A DNA stretch of 64,000 nucleotides from Polyangiaceae bacterium (GTDB lineage: Bacteria > Myxococcota_A > Polyangia > Polyangiales > Polyangiaceae). Position 1 is the stretch's first letter. Each line of letters begins with the position of its first letter. The notes under the pieces were generated by a model that was given only the letters and a program-made list of their open reading frames with translations, had not been told where the DNA came from and did not search any database. Shown here in pieces: positions 44,437 to 53,399 of this stretch. The DNA is taken from contig JADJXL010000025.1 of NCBI GenBank assembly GCA_016715885.1, forward strand, positions 868,001 through 932,000, read 5' to 3'. The translations under genes and the position numbers were made by a program.

Positions 44437-44472
44437 ATTGTCGGGCGCCCGCAGGGATATGGGAGGGAATCA

Positions 44473-45654
44473 ATGGCACGTCTGAACCTCGTCTCACCGC
44501 ATGTACGAGCAAATCCCTATCCGTACTACGCAGAATTGCGGGCGCAGGCACCGGTGTGCCAGGTCGATCCAGGGAATTTGTGGGCAGTGAGTCGTTATGT
44601 CGACGTCTTGTATGTCCTCAAAAACCCTCTCTTGTTTTCGTCGCAAGGCGGGCGAGAATTGGCAATACGCCCGTGGCTCGAGAGAAATCCCATAGCCGGG
44701 TCACTCATCCTCATGGACCCGCCGAAGCACACGGCCACGCGTGCGCTCATCACGCACGCGTTCGGCGTGCGCGTGTTGCCGCGCGTCGAACCGCTCGCGC
44801 GTAGGGTTTGTACCGAGTTTGCAGCTCGCATGCCAGGTGCGGGAGTGTTCGATGCATGCGCGGAAATCTCCATTATGCTCCCGGGAAACGTCATTGCCAA
44901 TTTGCTCGGGCTCGACGACGCATCGATTGAAAAACTTCGTATATGGACCGAAGACCTCGTTTCGGTCAATCCTGGGACGCCTGCCGAAGCGCAACCGCGT
45001 ATCATTCAGACCGTCACGGAGCTCGAAGCGCACGTACGTCAGATGCTCGCCGATCGCCGGCAAAGTCCGCGCGACGATTTGGCAAGCCAGCTCCTGGAAG
45101 CCGAAATCAATGGGCAACGGCTCACGGAAGACGAAGTTGTGAGTTTTTTCTTTTTGCTCGTGACGGCGGGATTCGAAACGACGACGCACTTGATTACGCA
45201 GGCACTACGCATATTGGCCATGCACCCCGAGCTCGTGGACCGTTTGCGTGCAGATAAGGCGGCCATCCCGGATTTCATCGAAGAAGTTTTACGCTTCGAA
45301 CCTTCGACGCACGCACGCATGCGCCTCTCGACTGCCGATACCGAGCTTGCCGGCGTGTTTTTGCCCAAGGGGTCGCTCGTCGTGCCACTTCTTGCGTCGG
45401 CCAATCGAGACGAGCGGCAATTCAGCAATCCTGAAGTATTCGACATGGACCGCAAACAGAAGGCATCGCTTGCATTCGGGCATGGCATACACTTCTGCAT
45501 CGGCGCAACGCTCGCGCGTCTCGAAGCACGCATTGTCCTCGAAGAGCTTCTGCCGCGCATTCGCGGCGTCCGTTTGGTCGGGGAAACGCAATGGAACGCG
45601 TCGCTCACCGTGCGTGGACCATCGCGATGCGAAATGGAGCTATTGCCAGCTTGA
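44473..45654 (+). CDS. Cytochrome P450
   Basis: 393 residues, a usual bacterial length, soluble. The haem loop is LAFGHGIHFCIGATLARLEA with the axial Cys, the I-helix is FLLVTAGFETTTHLITQA (oxygen-binding Ala-Gly...Thr), and the K-helix ExxR is FIEEVLRFEPSTHARMRL. GGGAGGGAA-type RBS (GGGAGGGAATCA) precedes the ATG. No ferredoxin gene is adjacent, so electrons must come from elsewhere, perhaps the reductase at 55372. It is convergent with a cupin/diiron pair that may share its pathway. The substrate is unknown. Confidence 0.93.
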   Translation: MARLNLVSPHVRANPYPYYAELRAQAPVCQVDPGNLWAVSRYVDVLYVLKNPLLFSSQGGRELAIRPWLERNPIAGSLILMDPPKHTATRALITHAFGVRVLPRVEPLARRVCTEFAARMPGAGVFDACAEISIMLPGNVIANLLGLDDASIEKLRIWTEDLVSVNPGTPAEAQPRIIQTVTELEAHVRQMLADRRQSPRDDLASQLLEAEINGQRLTEDEVVSFFFLLVTAGFETTTHLITQALRILAMHPELVDRLRADKAAIPDFIEEVLRFEPSTHARMRLSTADTELAGVFLPKGSLVVPLLASANRDERQFSNPEVFDMDRKQKASLAFGHGIHFCIGATLARLEARIVLEELLPRIRGVRLVGETQWNASLTVRGPSRCEMELLPA

Positions 45655-45682
45655 TCGTTCGATTAAGTGAGCAGGAATTTGC

Positions 45683-46162
45683 TCAACGAGCTTCTTCGCG
45701 CACGACGGTTTGTCCGAGTTGCTTCAGCAGGGGCAGGTTCGTCGCGGTGATGTAACGTGCTGATTCTTCGGGATGGGCGAAGTGTTGATGCCAGCACCAG
45801 GGCGGTACGTAAATGGCATCGCCCACTTTCCAATCGTATCGTTGCCCCTCCGTAATCGTGTATCCACGGCCGGAGATCACGTAGATGAGCGATTCGTAGG
45901 CGTGCCTGTGATTGGACGTGCTTGCGCCCGGATCCAGGTCGCCGATGCTCAGACTCACCGTATTGCTGGGCAAGCGTACGGCGTATACGGGGTGTCCACG
46001 TTCGCGTGAAAAATCAGCGGCCGGCGCATCATCGAGTGTCACGTCGCGATGCACGCAATCTGCGCCGGGAATTCGAGACGGAACGGGCGTGAGCGAATCG
46101 CGGTTTTGATTCGTATTCGTGAACGATTCGCTGGCAACGCGCGCGGTGTCGGGTGAATTCAT
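45683..46162 (-). CDS. Single-domain cupin protein
   Basis: 159 residues. One cupin barrel with metal ligands in TSNHRHAYESLIYVISGRGY (His, His, Glu) and PPWCWHQHFAHPEESARYI (His). Such proteins are dioxygenases, isomerases or ligand binders. Its ATG overlaps the stop of the upstream diiron gene (ATGA), so the two work together. An alternative is a storage or sensor role. No signal peptide. Confidence 0.85.
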   Translation of the reverse strand: MNSPDTARVASESFTNTNQNRDSLTPVPSRIPGADCVHRDVTLDDAPAADFSRERGHPVYAVRLPSNTVSLSIGDLDPGASTSNHRHAYESLIYVISGRGYTITEGQRYDWKVGDAIYVPPWCWHQHFAHPEESARYITATNLPLLKQLGQTVVREEAR

Positions 46163-47085
46163 GCGAAGGCTCCCTGGGGTGCGACATTCACGACGGGTCT
46201 CGTGATGGTCGTCGCGACGGAATCGATTTCGTCCATCATTTCATCGAAAAATGCGGCTCGTGCAACGAGAGCGCGCAAAGCTCCCACCGCGAGCTGCCTT
46301 CGGCCATCGGGTGTGGCGGCAATCGATACGGCAATTTCGCGGAGCGTATGCGCGTGGTCGTCGTCCAGAAGTGCGTGCAATTCGAAGAAGACCTTGTCAC
46401 GCGCCGACATGTTTGGCCAGGCGATATTGATGCCGCGCAAAATTCGGCGATACATGACCGCGACGATGCCCTCGGTGGCAACGCCGAGCGCGCCCACACC
46501 TTGCGCCTCGCCCCCATGCATGCACAAATCACGGAACGCTTCGATCCATGCGAGCGTCACTGCGCGCGGCTTTCGACGCAATATCTCTTCCGGTTTCGCC
46601 CCGATTGCGCGCAAGAACCGTCGGAATAGCTCCGGATGCGGCGCCCGCGCATGGTCGGGATCGATGCCATTTTTGAGTAGCTCCGCAGCTTCATCCGGCG
46701 TCACGTGTCCAACTTCATCAGCCGCATTTCGCACGAGCGCCGCTCGATGCTCGGGAGCCGTCAGATTCGCCATGACCGCCGTCAGGTATCGCGTAAACTG
46801 ATGGCTGTAATGGTAATATTCGCTGAGCAAGAAACTGACATTGGCTGCCAGATCCGGCATGTTGCCCGTGGCGATGCGCTCGAGCAACACGTGATTTGCT
46901 GCACGTGAGCTGAGTGCGTATTCTTGCAAGGAATCAACGAATACCGAAGCTGACGTATCGACTTCCAAAAGACGTTCGACAGAACCCATGTGACGCTCCA
47001 TCCGCGAAACCCAGTCGTTGGTCGCTTCCGTGTCGAGCAGTTTCGGTGCCAAATGGTCACGCGCACCTTGGGCACTGCATTCCAT
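46159..47085 (-). CDS. Haem-oxygenase-like diiron protein (iron-containing redox enzyme)
   Basis: 308 residues, all helical. Candidate metal ligands are SFLLSEYYHYSHQFTRYLT, NAADEVGHVTPDEAAELL and FFELHALLDDDHAHTLREIA, the Glu/His helices of the haem-oxygenase-like diiron oxidase (HDO) superfamily, which makes unusual oxidations (N-oxygenation, C-C cleavage) in secondary metabolism. It is coupled to the cupin gene and convergent with the P450, with a sigma-54-type activator divergently transcribed 100 bases upstream. The reaction is unknown. A TenA/PQQC-like relative is possible. Confidence 0.75.
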   Translation of the reverse strand: MECSAQGARDHLAPKLLDTEATNDWVSRMERHMGSVERLLEVDTSASVFVDSLQEYALSSRAANHVLLERIATGNMPDLAANVSFLLSEYYHYSHQFTRYLTAVMANLTAPEHRAALVRNAADEVGHVTPDEAAELLKNGIDPDHARAPHPELFRRFLRAIGAKPEEILRRKPRAVTLAWIEAFRDLCMHGGEAQGVGALGVATEGIVAVMYRRILRGINIAWPNMSARDKVFFELHALLDDDHAHTLREIAVSIAATPDGRRQLAVGALRALVARAAFFDEMMDEIDSVATTITRPVVNVAPQGAFA

Positions 47086-47185
47086 CGAATATGCAACGTG
47101 TATCGATCGCGAGCACGCAACGCGTTACGAGCACTTGCACAGATTCTGATCTGCATCATGATCTGCGATCTTTGCGAGCTGATCA

Positions 47186-48448
47186 ATGTCTGATCAGCAG
47201 TTTTTCGGCGCGTGTCAATCCTGCTGCCAAAGAATTGACGACGCTCGATTGAGCTCTGTGCCCACCATCCTTAAAAACAGCACTTTTGCAACGCCGAGCA
47301 TCGCTCTCGACAGCCGTTCGGAATCCTCGTACACTGCGCCCAGGAACATGGTCTCGTTTGTCGCCGAAAACCAGGCCATGTGCAGGCTTCTCGAGACGGC
47401 AGAACGCGTCGCGCAGCACGATCTCCCGGTGCTCATCCTTGGTGAGAGCGGCACGGGCAAGGAACTGCTTGCGCAGCGGATCGTGTCGTCGAGCAACCGA
47501 GCGCGGCGGCCGTTCATTCGTGTCAACTGTGCTGCATTGCCTGCAGGACTTGCCGAGGTCGAGCTTTTTGGCCATGCGCATGGGGCATTTACCGGGGCGC
47601 ACCAAAGTCGCCGGGGAATTTTTGCCGAAGCCGACGGCGGAACTCTGCTGCTCGACGAAGTGGGCGAATTGCCAATCGACGTCCAGGCCAAGCTTTTGCG
47701 TGTTTTGCAAAACGGGGAAATACAAACCGTTGGTGGCCGGCGGCCCGGAGAAGGCAATGGCCGCGTCGACGTACGCATCATCGCCTCGACCAACCGGGAT
47801 CTCGGGGCCGCGGTGGACGCAGGAACGTTCCGCGCTGACTTGCTTTACCGCCTCAGCGTCGTCGTCCTTTATATACCACCGCTCCGCGAACGGCCCGAAG
47901 ACATCATTCCTTTGGCACGCGAGTTTGCCGCCAATTACGGTCGTAAATTCAATCTTGGACCCATTACGATGACGCCAGCCCTGGCAGCTCGCATCGCGGC
48001 TCACCCATGGCCGGGAAATGTCCGCGAGCTCGAAAATGCCATTGCGCGCATGATTGCTCTCAATTCGGCCCCGGTGCTCGATCTTCCGGATTGGGAACGT
48101 GCCCAAGCCACTTCGCTTGCGGCCAGATGGAGCCCGGCAACACCAGCCGCGGCGCCGGCTCCTGCGCGTGACGTGCCTTCGGAAACACGCGATATGCCCG
48201 CCGATGACAATGGTTTGTCGCTGCGTGAACGAATCGAGCGGGTCGAGCGAGAAATCCTTGCCGATGCGCTCGCGGCCCATGGAGGCAATCAAAGTCGCGT
48301 CGCTCGCAGCTTGAACATCAGCCGCGTGACGCTTGCGGCGAAAATTCGCAAATACCAACTTCGCGCCGAAGCCGATACGCGAGAATCGGACGGGGAAGCT
48401 CCGCAACCTGGCGGAGTCGCACGTCGTGCAGGCGGTGAACCACAATGA
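47186..48448 (+). CDS. Sigma-54-dependent activator without receiver domain
   Basis: 420 residues from ATG 47186; a start at 47348 (MVSFVAEN) is also possible and would remove a weakly structured N-terminus. The AAA+ domain has Walker A LGESGTGKELLAQR, the sigma-54-contacting GAFTGAH loop, Walker B GGTLLLDEVGEL and the R-finger region HPWPGNVRELENAIAR. A Fis-type HTH ends the protein (GGNQSRVARSLNISRVTLAA). With no receiver or GAF domain it must be controlled by a partner, plausibly the GAF protein encoded next and overlapping by ATGA. It is divergent from the diiron-cupin pair, its likely target, but no -24/-12 promoter could be seen there. Confidence 0.9.
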   Translation: MSDQQFFGACQSCCQRIDDARLSSVPTILKNSTFATPSIALDSRSESSYTAPRNMVSFVAENQAMCRLLETAERVAQHDLPVLILGESGTGKELLAQRIVSSSNRARRPFIRVNCAALPAGLAEVELFGHAHGAFTGAHQSRRGIFAEADGGTLLLDEVGELPIDVQAKLLRVLQNGEIQTVGGRRPGEGNGRVDVRIIASTNRDLGAAVDAGTFRADLLYRLSVVVLYIPPLRERPEDIIPLAREFAANYGRKFNLGPITMTPALAARIAAHPWPGNVRELENAIARMIALNSAPVLDLPDWERAQATSLAARWSPATPAAAPAPARDVPSETRDMPADDNGLSLRERIERVEREILADALAAHGGNQSRVARSLNISRVTLAAKIRKYQLRAEADTRESDGEAPQPGGVARRAGGEPQ

Positions 48449-49506
48449 TGAGCGATTTCATTAGCTTCCGCGGGCTGAGGGCGCTCGTGATTCGAGACCG
48501 GTCGCCGGCACTTCAATACGGCATTGCGCTTGCCATTTTTTCGGCGGCGCTCGTCCTCACGCTGCTGCTCCGGCCATGGATCGTACCAAGCCCCTTTCCA
48601 TTCTTCTTTTTTGCGACGATGGTCTCCGCATGTTTCGGTGGCATTGGTCCGGGATTCACGTCGACGACGCTTGGTAGCTGGGCCGTTCTGCAATTTTTTC
48701 TGCCTTCGTTATTCGAGGCGGATGGCCGGATCAGTCCGAGCACGGTGATCCGGTTCGGCGCGTTTTTCGTCGTATCCTTGCTCATCAGCGTCCTCGGCGC
48801 CGCCCTCAGAACGTCGCTCCGTGCGGCCGAAGCCAATCTCGAAGCACTCCGGCGTGCCGAAATCGATCGTGCTGCACTGTTTGCCCGGGAACAAGCTGCC
48901 AGGGCCGAAGCCGAAGCGGCGAAAGCTCGGTTTGCTTTTTTGGCCGAAGCAAGCACGCTTCTCGACGCGTCGCTCGATTATCCCACGACGCTCGCCAGCG
49001 TGGCATGTTTGGCCGTGCCGCACATTGGGGATTGGTGCATCATCGATACATCCGAACCAAGCGCAGACGGCGCAGAATCGAATGGAGATGCATCGTTTTT
49101 CCGGCTCGCAGTGGCTCACGCGGATCCCGCGCAACGGTCGGCCACGCACAAGCTGAAGCTGCGGTATCCGCCGAAATCCGACGATGCCCACGGAGCTCCG
49201 CACGTGGCCCGCACGGGAGCTTCCGAATTCGTGGCGGAGGTCTCCGATGCGTGGATCGAGAATTTCTCTAGGGATCCCGAGCACTTGGAGCTACTGAAAG
49301 AGCTTGGATTCCGCTCGTACATGTGCGTACCGATTGCTGCACGTGGTCGGATTCTCGGGGCCATTACGTTCGTTCGTGGAAAAACCCATCGTGCCTACGA
49401 AGCAGCGGATTTGGCATTGGCCGAGGATCTTGCGCATCGGGCTGCGATGGCCATCGATACGGCGCGACTGTATCACCAGGCGCGGGCTGCGGAGACTGCG
49501 GAATAG
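48445..49506 (+). CDS. DUF4118-GAF membrane sensor without kinase domain
   Basis: 353 residues. The N-terminal membrane part has four hydrophobic segments (YGIALAIFSAALVLTLLL, FPFFFFATMVSACFGGIG, FGAFFVVSLLISVLGAAL) like the KdpD-type DUF4118 module. A coiled-coil follows (EANLEALRRAEIDRAAL), then a GAF domain from about 165 to 345 (MCVPIAARGRILGAITFV). It stops before any histidine kinase domain. It overlaps the activator gene by 4 bases, so it may sense a signal and hold or release the activator. The ligand is unknown. Confidence 0.8.
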   Translation: MMSDFISFRGLRALVIRDRSPALQYGIALAIFSAALVLTLLLRPWIVPSPFPFFFFATMVSACFGGIGPGFTSTTLGSWAVLQFFLPSLFEADGRISPSTVIRFGAFFVVSLLISVLGAALRTSLRAAEANLEALRRAEIDRAALFAREQAARAEAEAAKARFAFLAEASTLLDASLDYPTTLASVACLAVPHIGDWCIIDTSEPSADGAESNGDASFFRLAVAHADPAQRSATHKLKLRYPPKSDDAHGAPHVARTGASEFVAEVSDAWIENFSRDPEHLELLKELGFRSYMCVPIAARGRILGAITFVRGKTHRAYEAADLALAEDLAHRAAMAIDTARLYHQARAAETAE

Positions 49507-49527
49507 CGCTCGGCCATCGAATTTGCG

Positions 49528-50226
49528 TCACGCGAGGTCGAAGAGGAGCACTTCCGCATTCTTTAGACCCGATAAGACGATTTCCGGCTCTCCGCTCACG
49601 CCGGCCGCATCCCCGCTGTGAAGCACATGCCCCGACGCATTCACTTCACCACGAACCACATGAATCCATGCGTGACGGGCCGCATCGAGCTTGTACGTCA
49701 CGGTTTGTCCCGTATCGAGCACCGTTGCAAACACGCTCGCATCTTGATGAATGGTCACGCTGCCATCGCGACCGTCGGAGGAAGCCACGAGCCGCAATTG
49801 GTTCTGCTTTTCGCTCGTGGAAAAATGTTTTTGCTCGTAACCTGGCGGAATTCCTTGCTTTTCCGGGACGATCCATATTTGAAGGAAATGCACCTGGTCG
49901 GAAGGTGAACCATTGAATTCGCTATGGGTCACGCCCGTTCCTGCGCTCATTCGCTGAACGTCGCCCGGTCGAATCACCGAACCATTGCCCATCGAGTCCT
50001 TGTGCTCGAGCGCTCCTTCGATGACATAGGAGATGATCTCCATGTCTCGATGTGGGTGTGTGCCAAACCCCCTACCCGGCTCGACGCGATCTTCGTTGAT
50101 GACACGAAGGGAACGAAATCCCACATGTTTCGGGTCGAAATACCCGGCAAACGAAAAGGTGTGATAGCTGTCGAGCCAACCGTGATTGGCGTGCCCTCGT
50201 TCCTCCGAACGACGCAGCGTGATCAT
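49528..50226 (-). CDS. Pirin-family bicupin
   Basis: 232 residues from ATG 50226. The N-terminal cupin has FGTHPHRDMEIISYVIEGAL with the three His and Glu of the iron site, then RMSAGTGVTHSEFNGSPSDQ. The C-terminal cupin is degenerate. Pirins are iron-binding; the YhhW group oxidises quercetin, while others tune gene expression. The length and motif are normal. Convergent with the GAF sensor. Confidence 0.9.
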   Translation of the reverse strand: MITLRRSEERGHANHGWLDSYHTFSFAGYFDPKHVGFRSLRVINEDRVEPGRGFGTHPHRDMEIISYVIEGALEHKDSMGNGSVIRPGDVQRMSAGTGVTHSEFNGSPSDQVHFLQIWIVPEKQGIPPGYEQKHFSTSEKQNQLRLVASSDGRDGSVTIHQDASVFATVLDTGQTVTYKLDAARHAWIHVVRGEVNASGHVLHSGDAAGVSGEPEIVLSGLKNAEVLLFDLA

Positions 50227-50480
50227 GATGTTCTCCTCGTCATCGGCCGCATACAGCGCGCGTGCTGTCATTTGGCGCTCGGATGGTGCACGATTTTCAT
50301 GCTGCCTTCAAGAGGTCCGTCGAGCGCCGCGGACGCATGCACGATTACGACGCCTCGGGCGCTGCAGCGCGCGACGGCTCGAACGGAGACGTTGCGTCCC
50401 TGCGTCGTCGTGGTTTACGTGACCGGCTTTTCGCTGCCTCGTCGTGGACAAGACCCCTCATTTCGTGTTTCAATACGACC

Positions 50481-53399
50481 ATGAAGAACACGGTCAAACG
50501 TAGATTGACGGGACTCGTCCTTTCGTCCGCAGTCCTCACGCTAGGACCATTCGTCGTTGGGTGTGCCGAGGGCGGCACGGTCAATGTCCCTTCCACCGGC
50601 AGCGGTGGTAATGGCGGGGGAGACGGTGGTGGCGGGGGCGATGGCGGCGTCGGGGGCGATGGGGGTGATGGTGGGTTTGCTGGTAGCGGTGGGGGAACCG
50701 GCAGCGGTGGCGATGCAGGAGCGGGCGGCGGAGCCAACGCGAAGCTAGCCGTGTGCGTGCTGAACGATGGAGGTCCGGCCGATCCTTGTGCAAGCCCTGC
50801 GAATTTGTCTTTCGATACCGTGCCGGCCGGCACGCAGCGCATGCGAGCCTTTCGTATCGACAATGAAAGCGATGCCGACGCGATATTTGAGACGGTCACT
50901 ATACAAGATCCAGATTATTCTGTCGAAACCGTGCGTTACGTCGAGGATCCACCGAATGACCCGAGCCAATGGCTCCGGGTGCCCGTCAATCTGCCTTCGA
51001 CTCGGCCACCGGGCGGGTCGCTCTATTTTGAAGTCACGTACACGTCGACCGGAATTGCAGAAATGCTCGCACCGACGGAAGCATTGGTTTCCGCGACGGT
51101 CGGGGGCGTAGCAATGCCCGACGTCGTCGTTCCCATCGTGGGCGAAGCCGTGGGTTGCGCAGCGGGAACGGCGGCTTGCGACGGCGATCCAAGCAATGGG
51201 TGTGATACGAACACGAATACGACGGTCGAGCATTGCGGGGATTGCGGCAACGTTTGCAATCTGCCCAATGCCTCCGCGGCCTGCGAAGCAGGTGCGTGCA
51301 CGGTCGCGGCGTGCTCGGCGGGATTCGAAGATTGCAATGCAATGGCTGGCGACGGCTGCGAAGTCGATACCACGGCGAACATGAACCATTGCGGCGCGTG
51401 TGGCAACGTTTGTGAATTGGCCAATGCCAGCGAAGTTTGCGCCGCGAGCCAATGCTTGATCACCGGGTGCACGGCGCCTTTCCAGAATTGCGACGCCATG
51501 AATTCCAATGGTTGCGAAGCGAACGTGGAAACGAGCATCTTGCATTGCGGCGCATGCAATTCACCGTGCTCGCTTCCCAATGCCACCGAAGCCTGCGTCT
51601 CGGGCGTTTGCTCGATTGGCATGTGCGACGCGTCGTACGGCGATTGCGACATGATGCCCGGCAACGGCTGCGAGGTGAATACGGACACGAGCGTTTCGCA
51701 TTGCGGTGGTTGCGGAATGGCGTGCAATTTGCCCAATGCCATGGAAGCTTGCGTCAGCGGAACCTGCTCGATTGGGACATGCGAAACGGGCTTCGACGAT
51801 TGCGACGGCATGACGCCGACTGGCTGCGAAACGAGCGTCGCGACCGATGTGCTCAATTGCGGCGCGTGCAACAACGATTGCTCCACGCTCATGGTGAATG
51901 CGAACGTCGGGTGCACGGCAGGCTCGTGCCAGCTCGTTTCCTGTTTGCCCGGGTATGGCGATGCGGATGGTCAAGCGGCCAATGGCTGCGAGTGCACGTA
52001 CGTGGGGCCCGATCTGCCAGACGACACGTTCGCCGATACGAATTGCGATGGCATCGATGGAGATGCGAGCGCCGCGGTTTTCGTCGCCATCACGGGCAGC
52101 GATGCCAACCCTGGAACGAGGCAGCAGCCCATGTTCACGCTGGCCGGCGCATTGTCCAAAGCGCAGCAGCTCGGCAAAAAACAGGTCTACGTGTCTGCGG
52201 GTATCTACGACGGCCGCCTCACGCTCCTCAATGGCATCTCCATTTACGGCGGCTATTCGGCCCAAAACAACTGGGCTCGCAGCCCCGCGAACATCGTGAC
52301 GATTCAATCGAGCGGGGTCCTCAACGGCCGCGTCACGGCCGTCGAGGGGAAAGACTTGATCACCGCCATGACGCTCGATCGGCTGACGATCAAAACATTC
52401 GATACATTGACCATCGGCGCCTCGAATTACGCCATGTATTGCAACAACTGCACCGCGGTCACGTTGCGCAATAGCTCGCTCATCGCCGGCGCGGCAGGAC
52501 CTGGTTCGGCCGGGACAAACGGAACCGCGGGGGCCCAGGGGAATAATGGAGCAAATGGGAGCCCCGGTGCTTGCGATTCGTCCGGCATTCGCACGGGCGG
52601 AACGGGCGGCGGCTCGGCTTGCAGTCGCACGGGCGGTGGCGGGGGCAATGGCGGTGCGCCCGGCACCAATCCGGGTGGCAATGGAGGCCTCGGCACAGGC
52701 GGAACCCAAGGCGGATCGGGCGGATCGGGCGGCGATCCTGGGCAAGGCGGCGGCAATGGGAACACTGGCGCGCCCGGTGGCAACGGATCGAATGGAGCCG
52801 CCGGCAGCGGTGGTTCCACCACGACAAACTTCTGGGTTGGTAATGGCGGCGGCATTGGCACATCGGGCGCCCACGGCAATGGCGGCGGCGGCGGTGGCGG
52901 CGGTGGCGGCCAAGGCGGAGGTTTCGTCATCAACGGTGGAGGAAATGGCGGCGGCGGCGGCGGCGCGGGCGGTTGCGCCGGATCGGGCGGCACGGGAGGC
53001 ACCGCGGGCGGCGGCTCTTTCGGCCTCTTCCTCGTCAATTCAACCGGAATGATGCTCAGTGGAAACGCGATTACGAGCGGCAAAGGTGGCAATGGTGGAA
53101 GCGGCGGCAGCGGCGCCAGTGGCGGCAACGGCGGCGGTGGCGGCAATGGCGCCACGACATGCACGTCGGAAGTCGGCCCCGGCGGCAATGGTGGCGCTGG
53201 CGGCAAAGGCGGCAATGGCGGGCACGGAGGCGGCGGCGCCGGCGGACCGTCGTACGCCGTTTATCGCGTGAACAGCGGCGGCGTATCGACCGCCAACAAC
53301 ATTCTCGTCTTCGGAACGGGCGGCGCCGGCGGCACGTCCTCGGGCAATTCCGGCGCCCCGGTTCGACGGGTCAGGTCTTCTGATTTTCGCTCACGCTGA
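50481..53399 (+). CDS. Giant Cys-repeat and Gly-rich surface lipoprotein, shifted at its end
   Basis: 972 residues from ATG 50481. The signal peptide ends in the lipobox FVVGC. A Gly/Asp linker, an Ig-like part (about 90-230) and then six repeats of about 47 residues follow. Each repeat has the frame HCGXCGNXC-LPNA-CXXGXC-GFXDCD-GC (about 235-510). Next is a beta-helix-like domain (FVAITGSDANPGTRQQP, ISIYGGYSAQNN), then about 330 residues of Gly-Gly-X repeats like PE-PGRS proteins. The last 10 or so residues are out of frame: one missing C in the CCCC at about 53357 would give GAPGSTGQVF and a stop at 53383, clear of the neighbouring gene. It is probably displayed on the outer surface. Role unknown. 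Confidence 0.8.
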   Translation: MKNTVKRRLTGLVLSSAVLTLGPFVVGCAEGGTVNVPSTGSGGNGGGDGGGGGDGGVGGDGGDGGFAGSGGGTGSGGDAGAGGGANAKLAVCVLNDGGPADPCASPANLSFDTVPAGTQRMRAFRIDNESDADAIFETVTIQDPDYSVETVRYVEDPPNDPSQWLRVPVNLPSTRPPGGSLYFEVTYTSTGIAEMLAPTEALVSATVGGVAMPDVVVPIVGEAVGCAAGTAACDGDPSNGCDTNTNTTVEHCGDCGNVCNLPNASAACEAGACTVAACSAGFEDCNAMAGDGCEVDTTANMNHCGACGNVCELANASEVCAASQCLITGCTAPFQNCDAMNSNGCEANVETSILHCGACNSPCSLPNATEACVSGVCSIGMCDASYGDCDMMPGNGCEVNTDTSVSHCGGCGMACNLPNAMEACVSGTCSIGTCETGFDDCDGMTPTGCETSVATDVLNCGACNNDCSTLMVNANVGCTAGSCQLVSCLPGYGDADGQAANGCECTYVGPDLPDDTFADTNCDGIDGDASAAVFVAITGSDANPGTRQQPMFTLAGALSKAQQLGKKQVYVSAGIYDGRLTLLNGISIYGGYSAQNNWARSPANIVTIQSSGVLNGRVTAVEGKDLITAMTLDRLTIKTFDTLTIGASNYAMYCNNCTAVTLRNSSLIAGAAGPGSAGTNGTAGAQGNNGANGSPGACDSSGIRTGGTGGGSACSRTGGGGGNGGAPGTNPGGNGGLGTGGTQGGSGGSGGDPGQGGGNGNTGAPGGNGSNGAAGSGGSTTTNFWVGNGGGIGTSGAHGNGGGGGGGGGGQGGGFVINGGGNGGGGGGAGGCAGSGGTGGTAGGGSFGLFLVNSTGMMLSGNAITSGKGGNGGSGGSGASGGNGGGGGNGATTCTSEVGPGGNGGAGGKGGNGGHGGGGAGGPSYAVYRVNSGGVSTANNILVFGTGGAGGTSSGNSGAPVRRVRSSDFRSR

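Noticed and set aside
47086..47185. Sigma-54 promoter in the gap between the diiron gene and the activator
   Set aside because: A TTGCA-like -12 word is present but no GG at the -24 position at the right distance.
52427..53215. Pro-rich minus-strand frame (262 codons) opposite the Gly-rich lipoprotein
   Set aside because: Pure Pro/Leu/Ala complement of GGC/GGN repeats; the plus-strand gene has signal peptide and structured domains.
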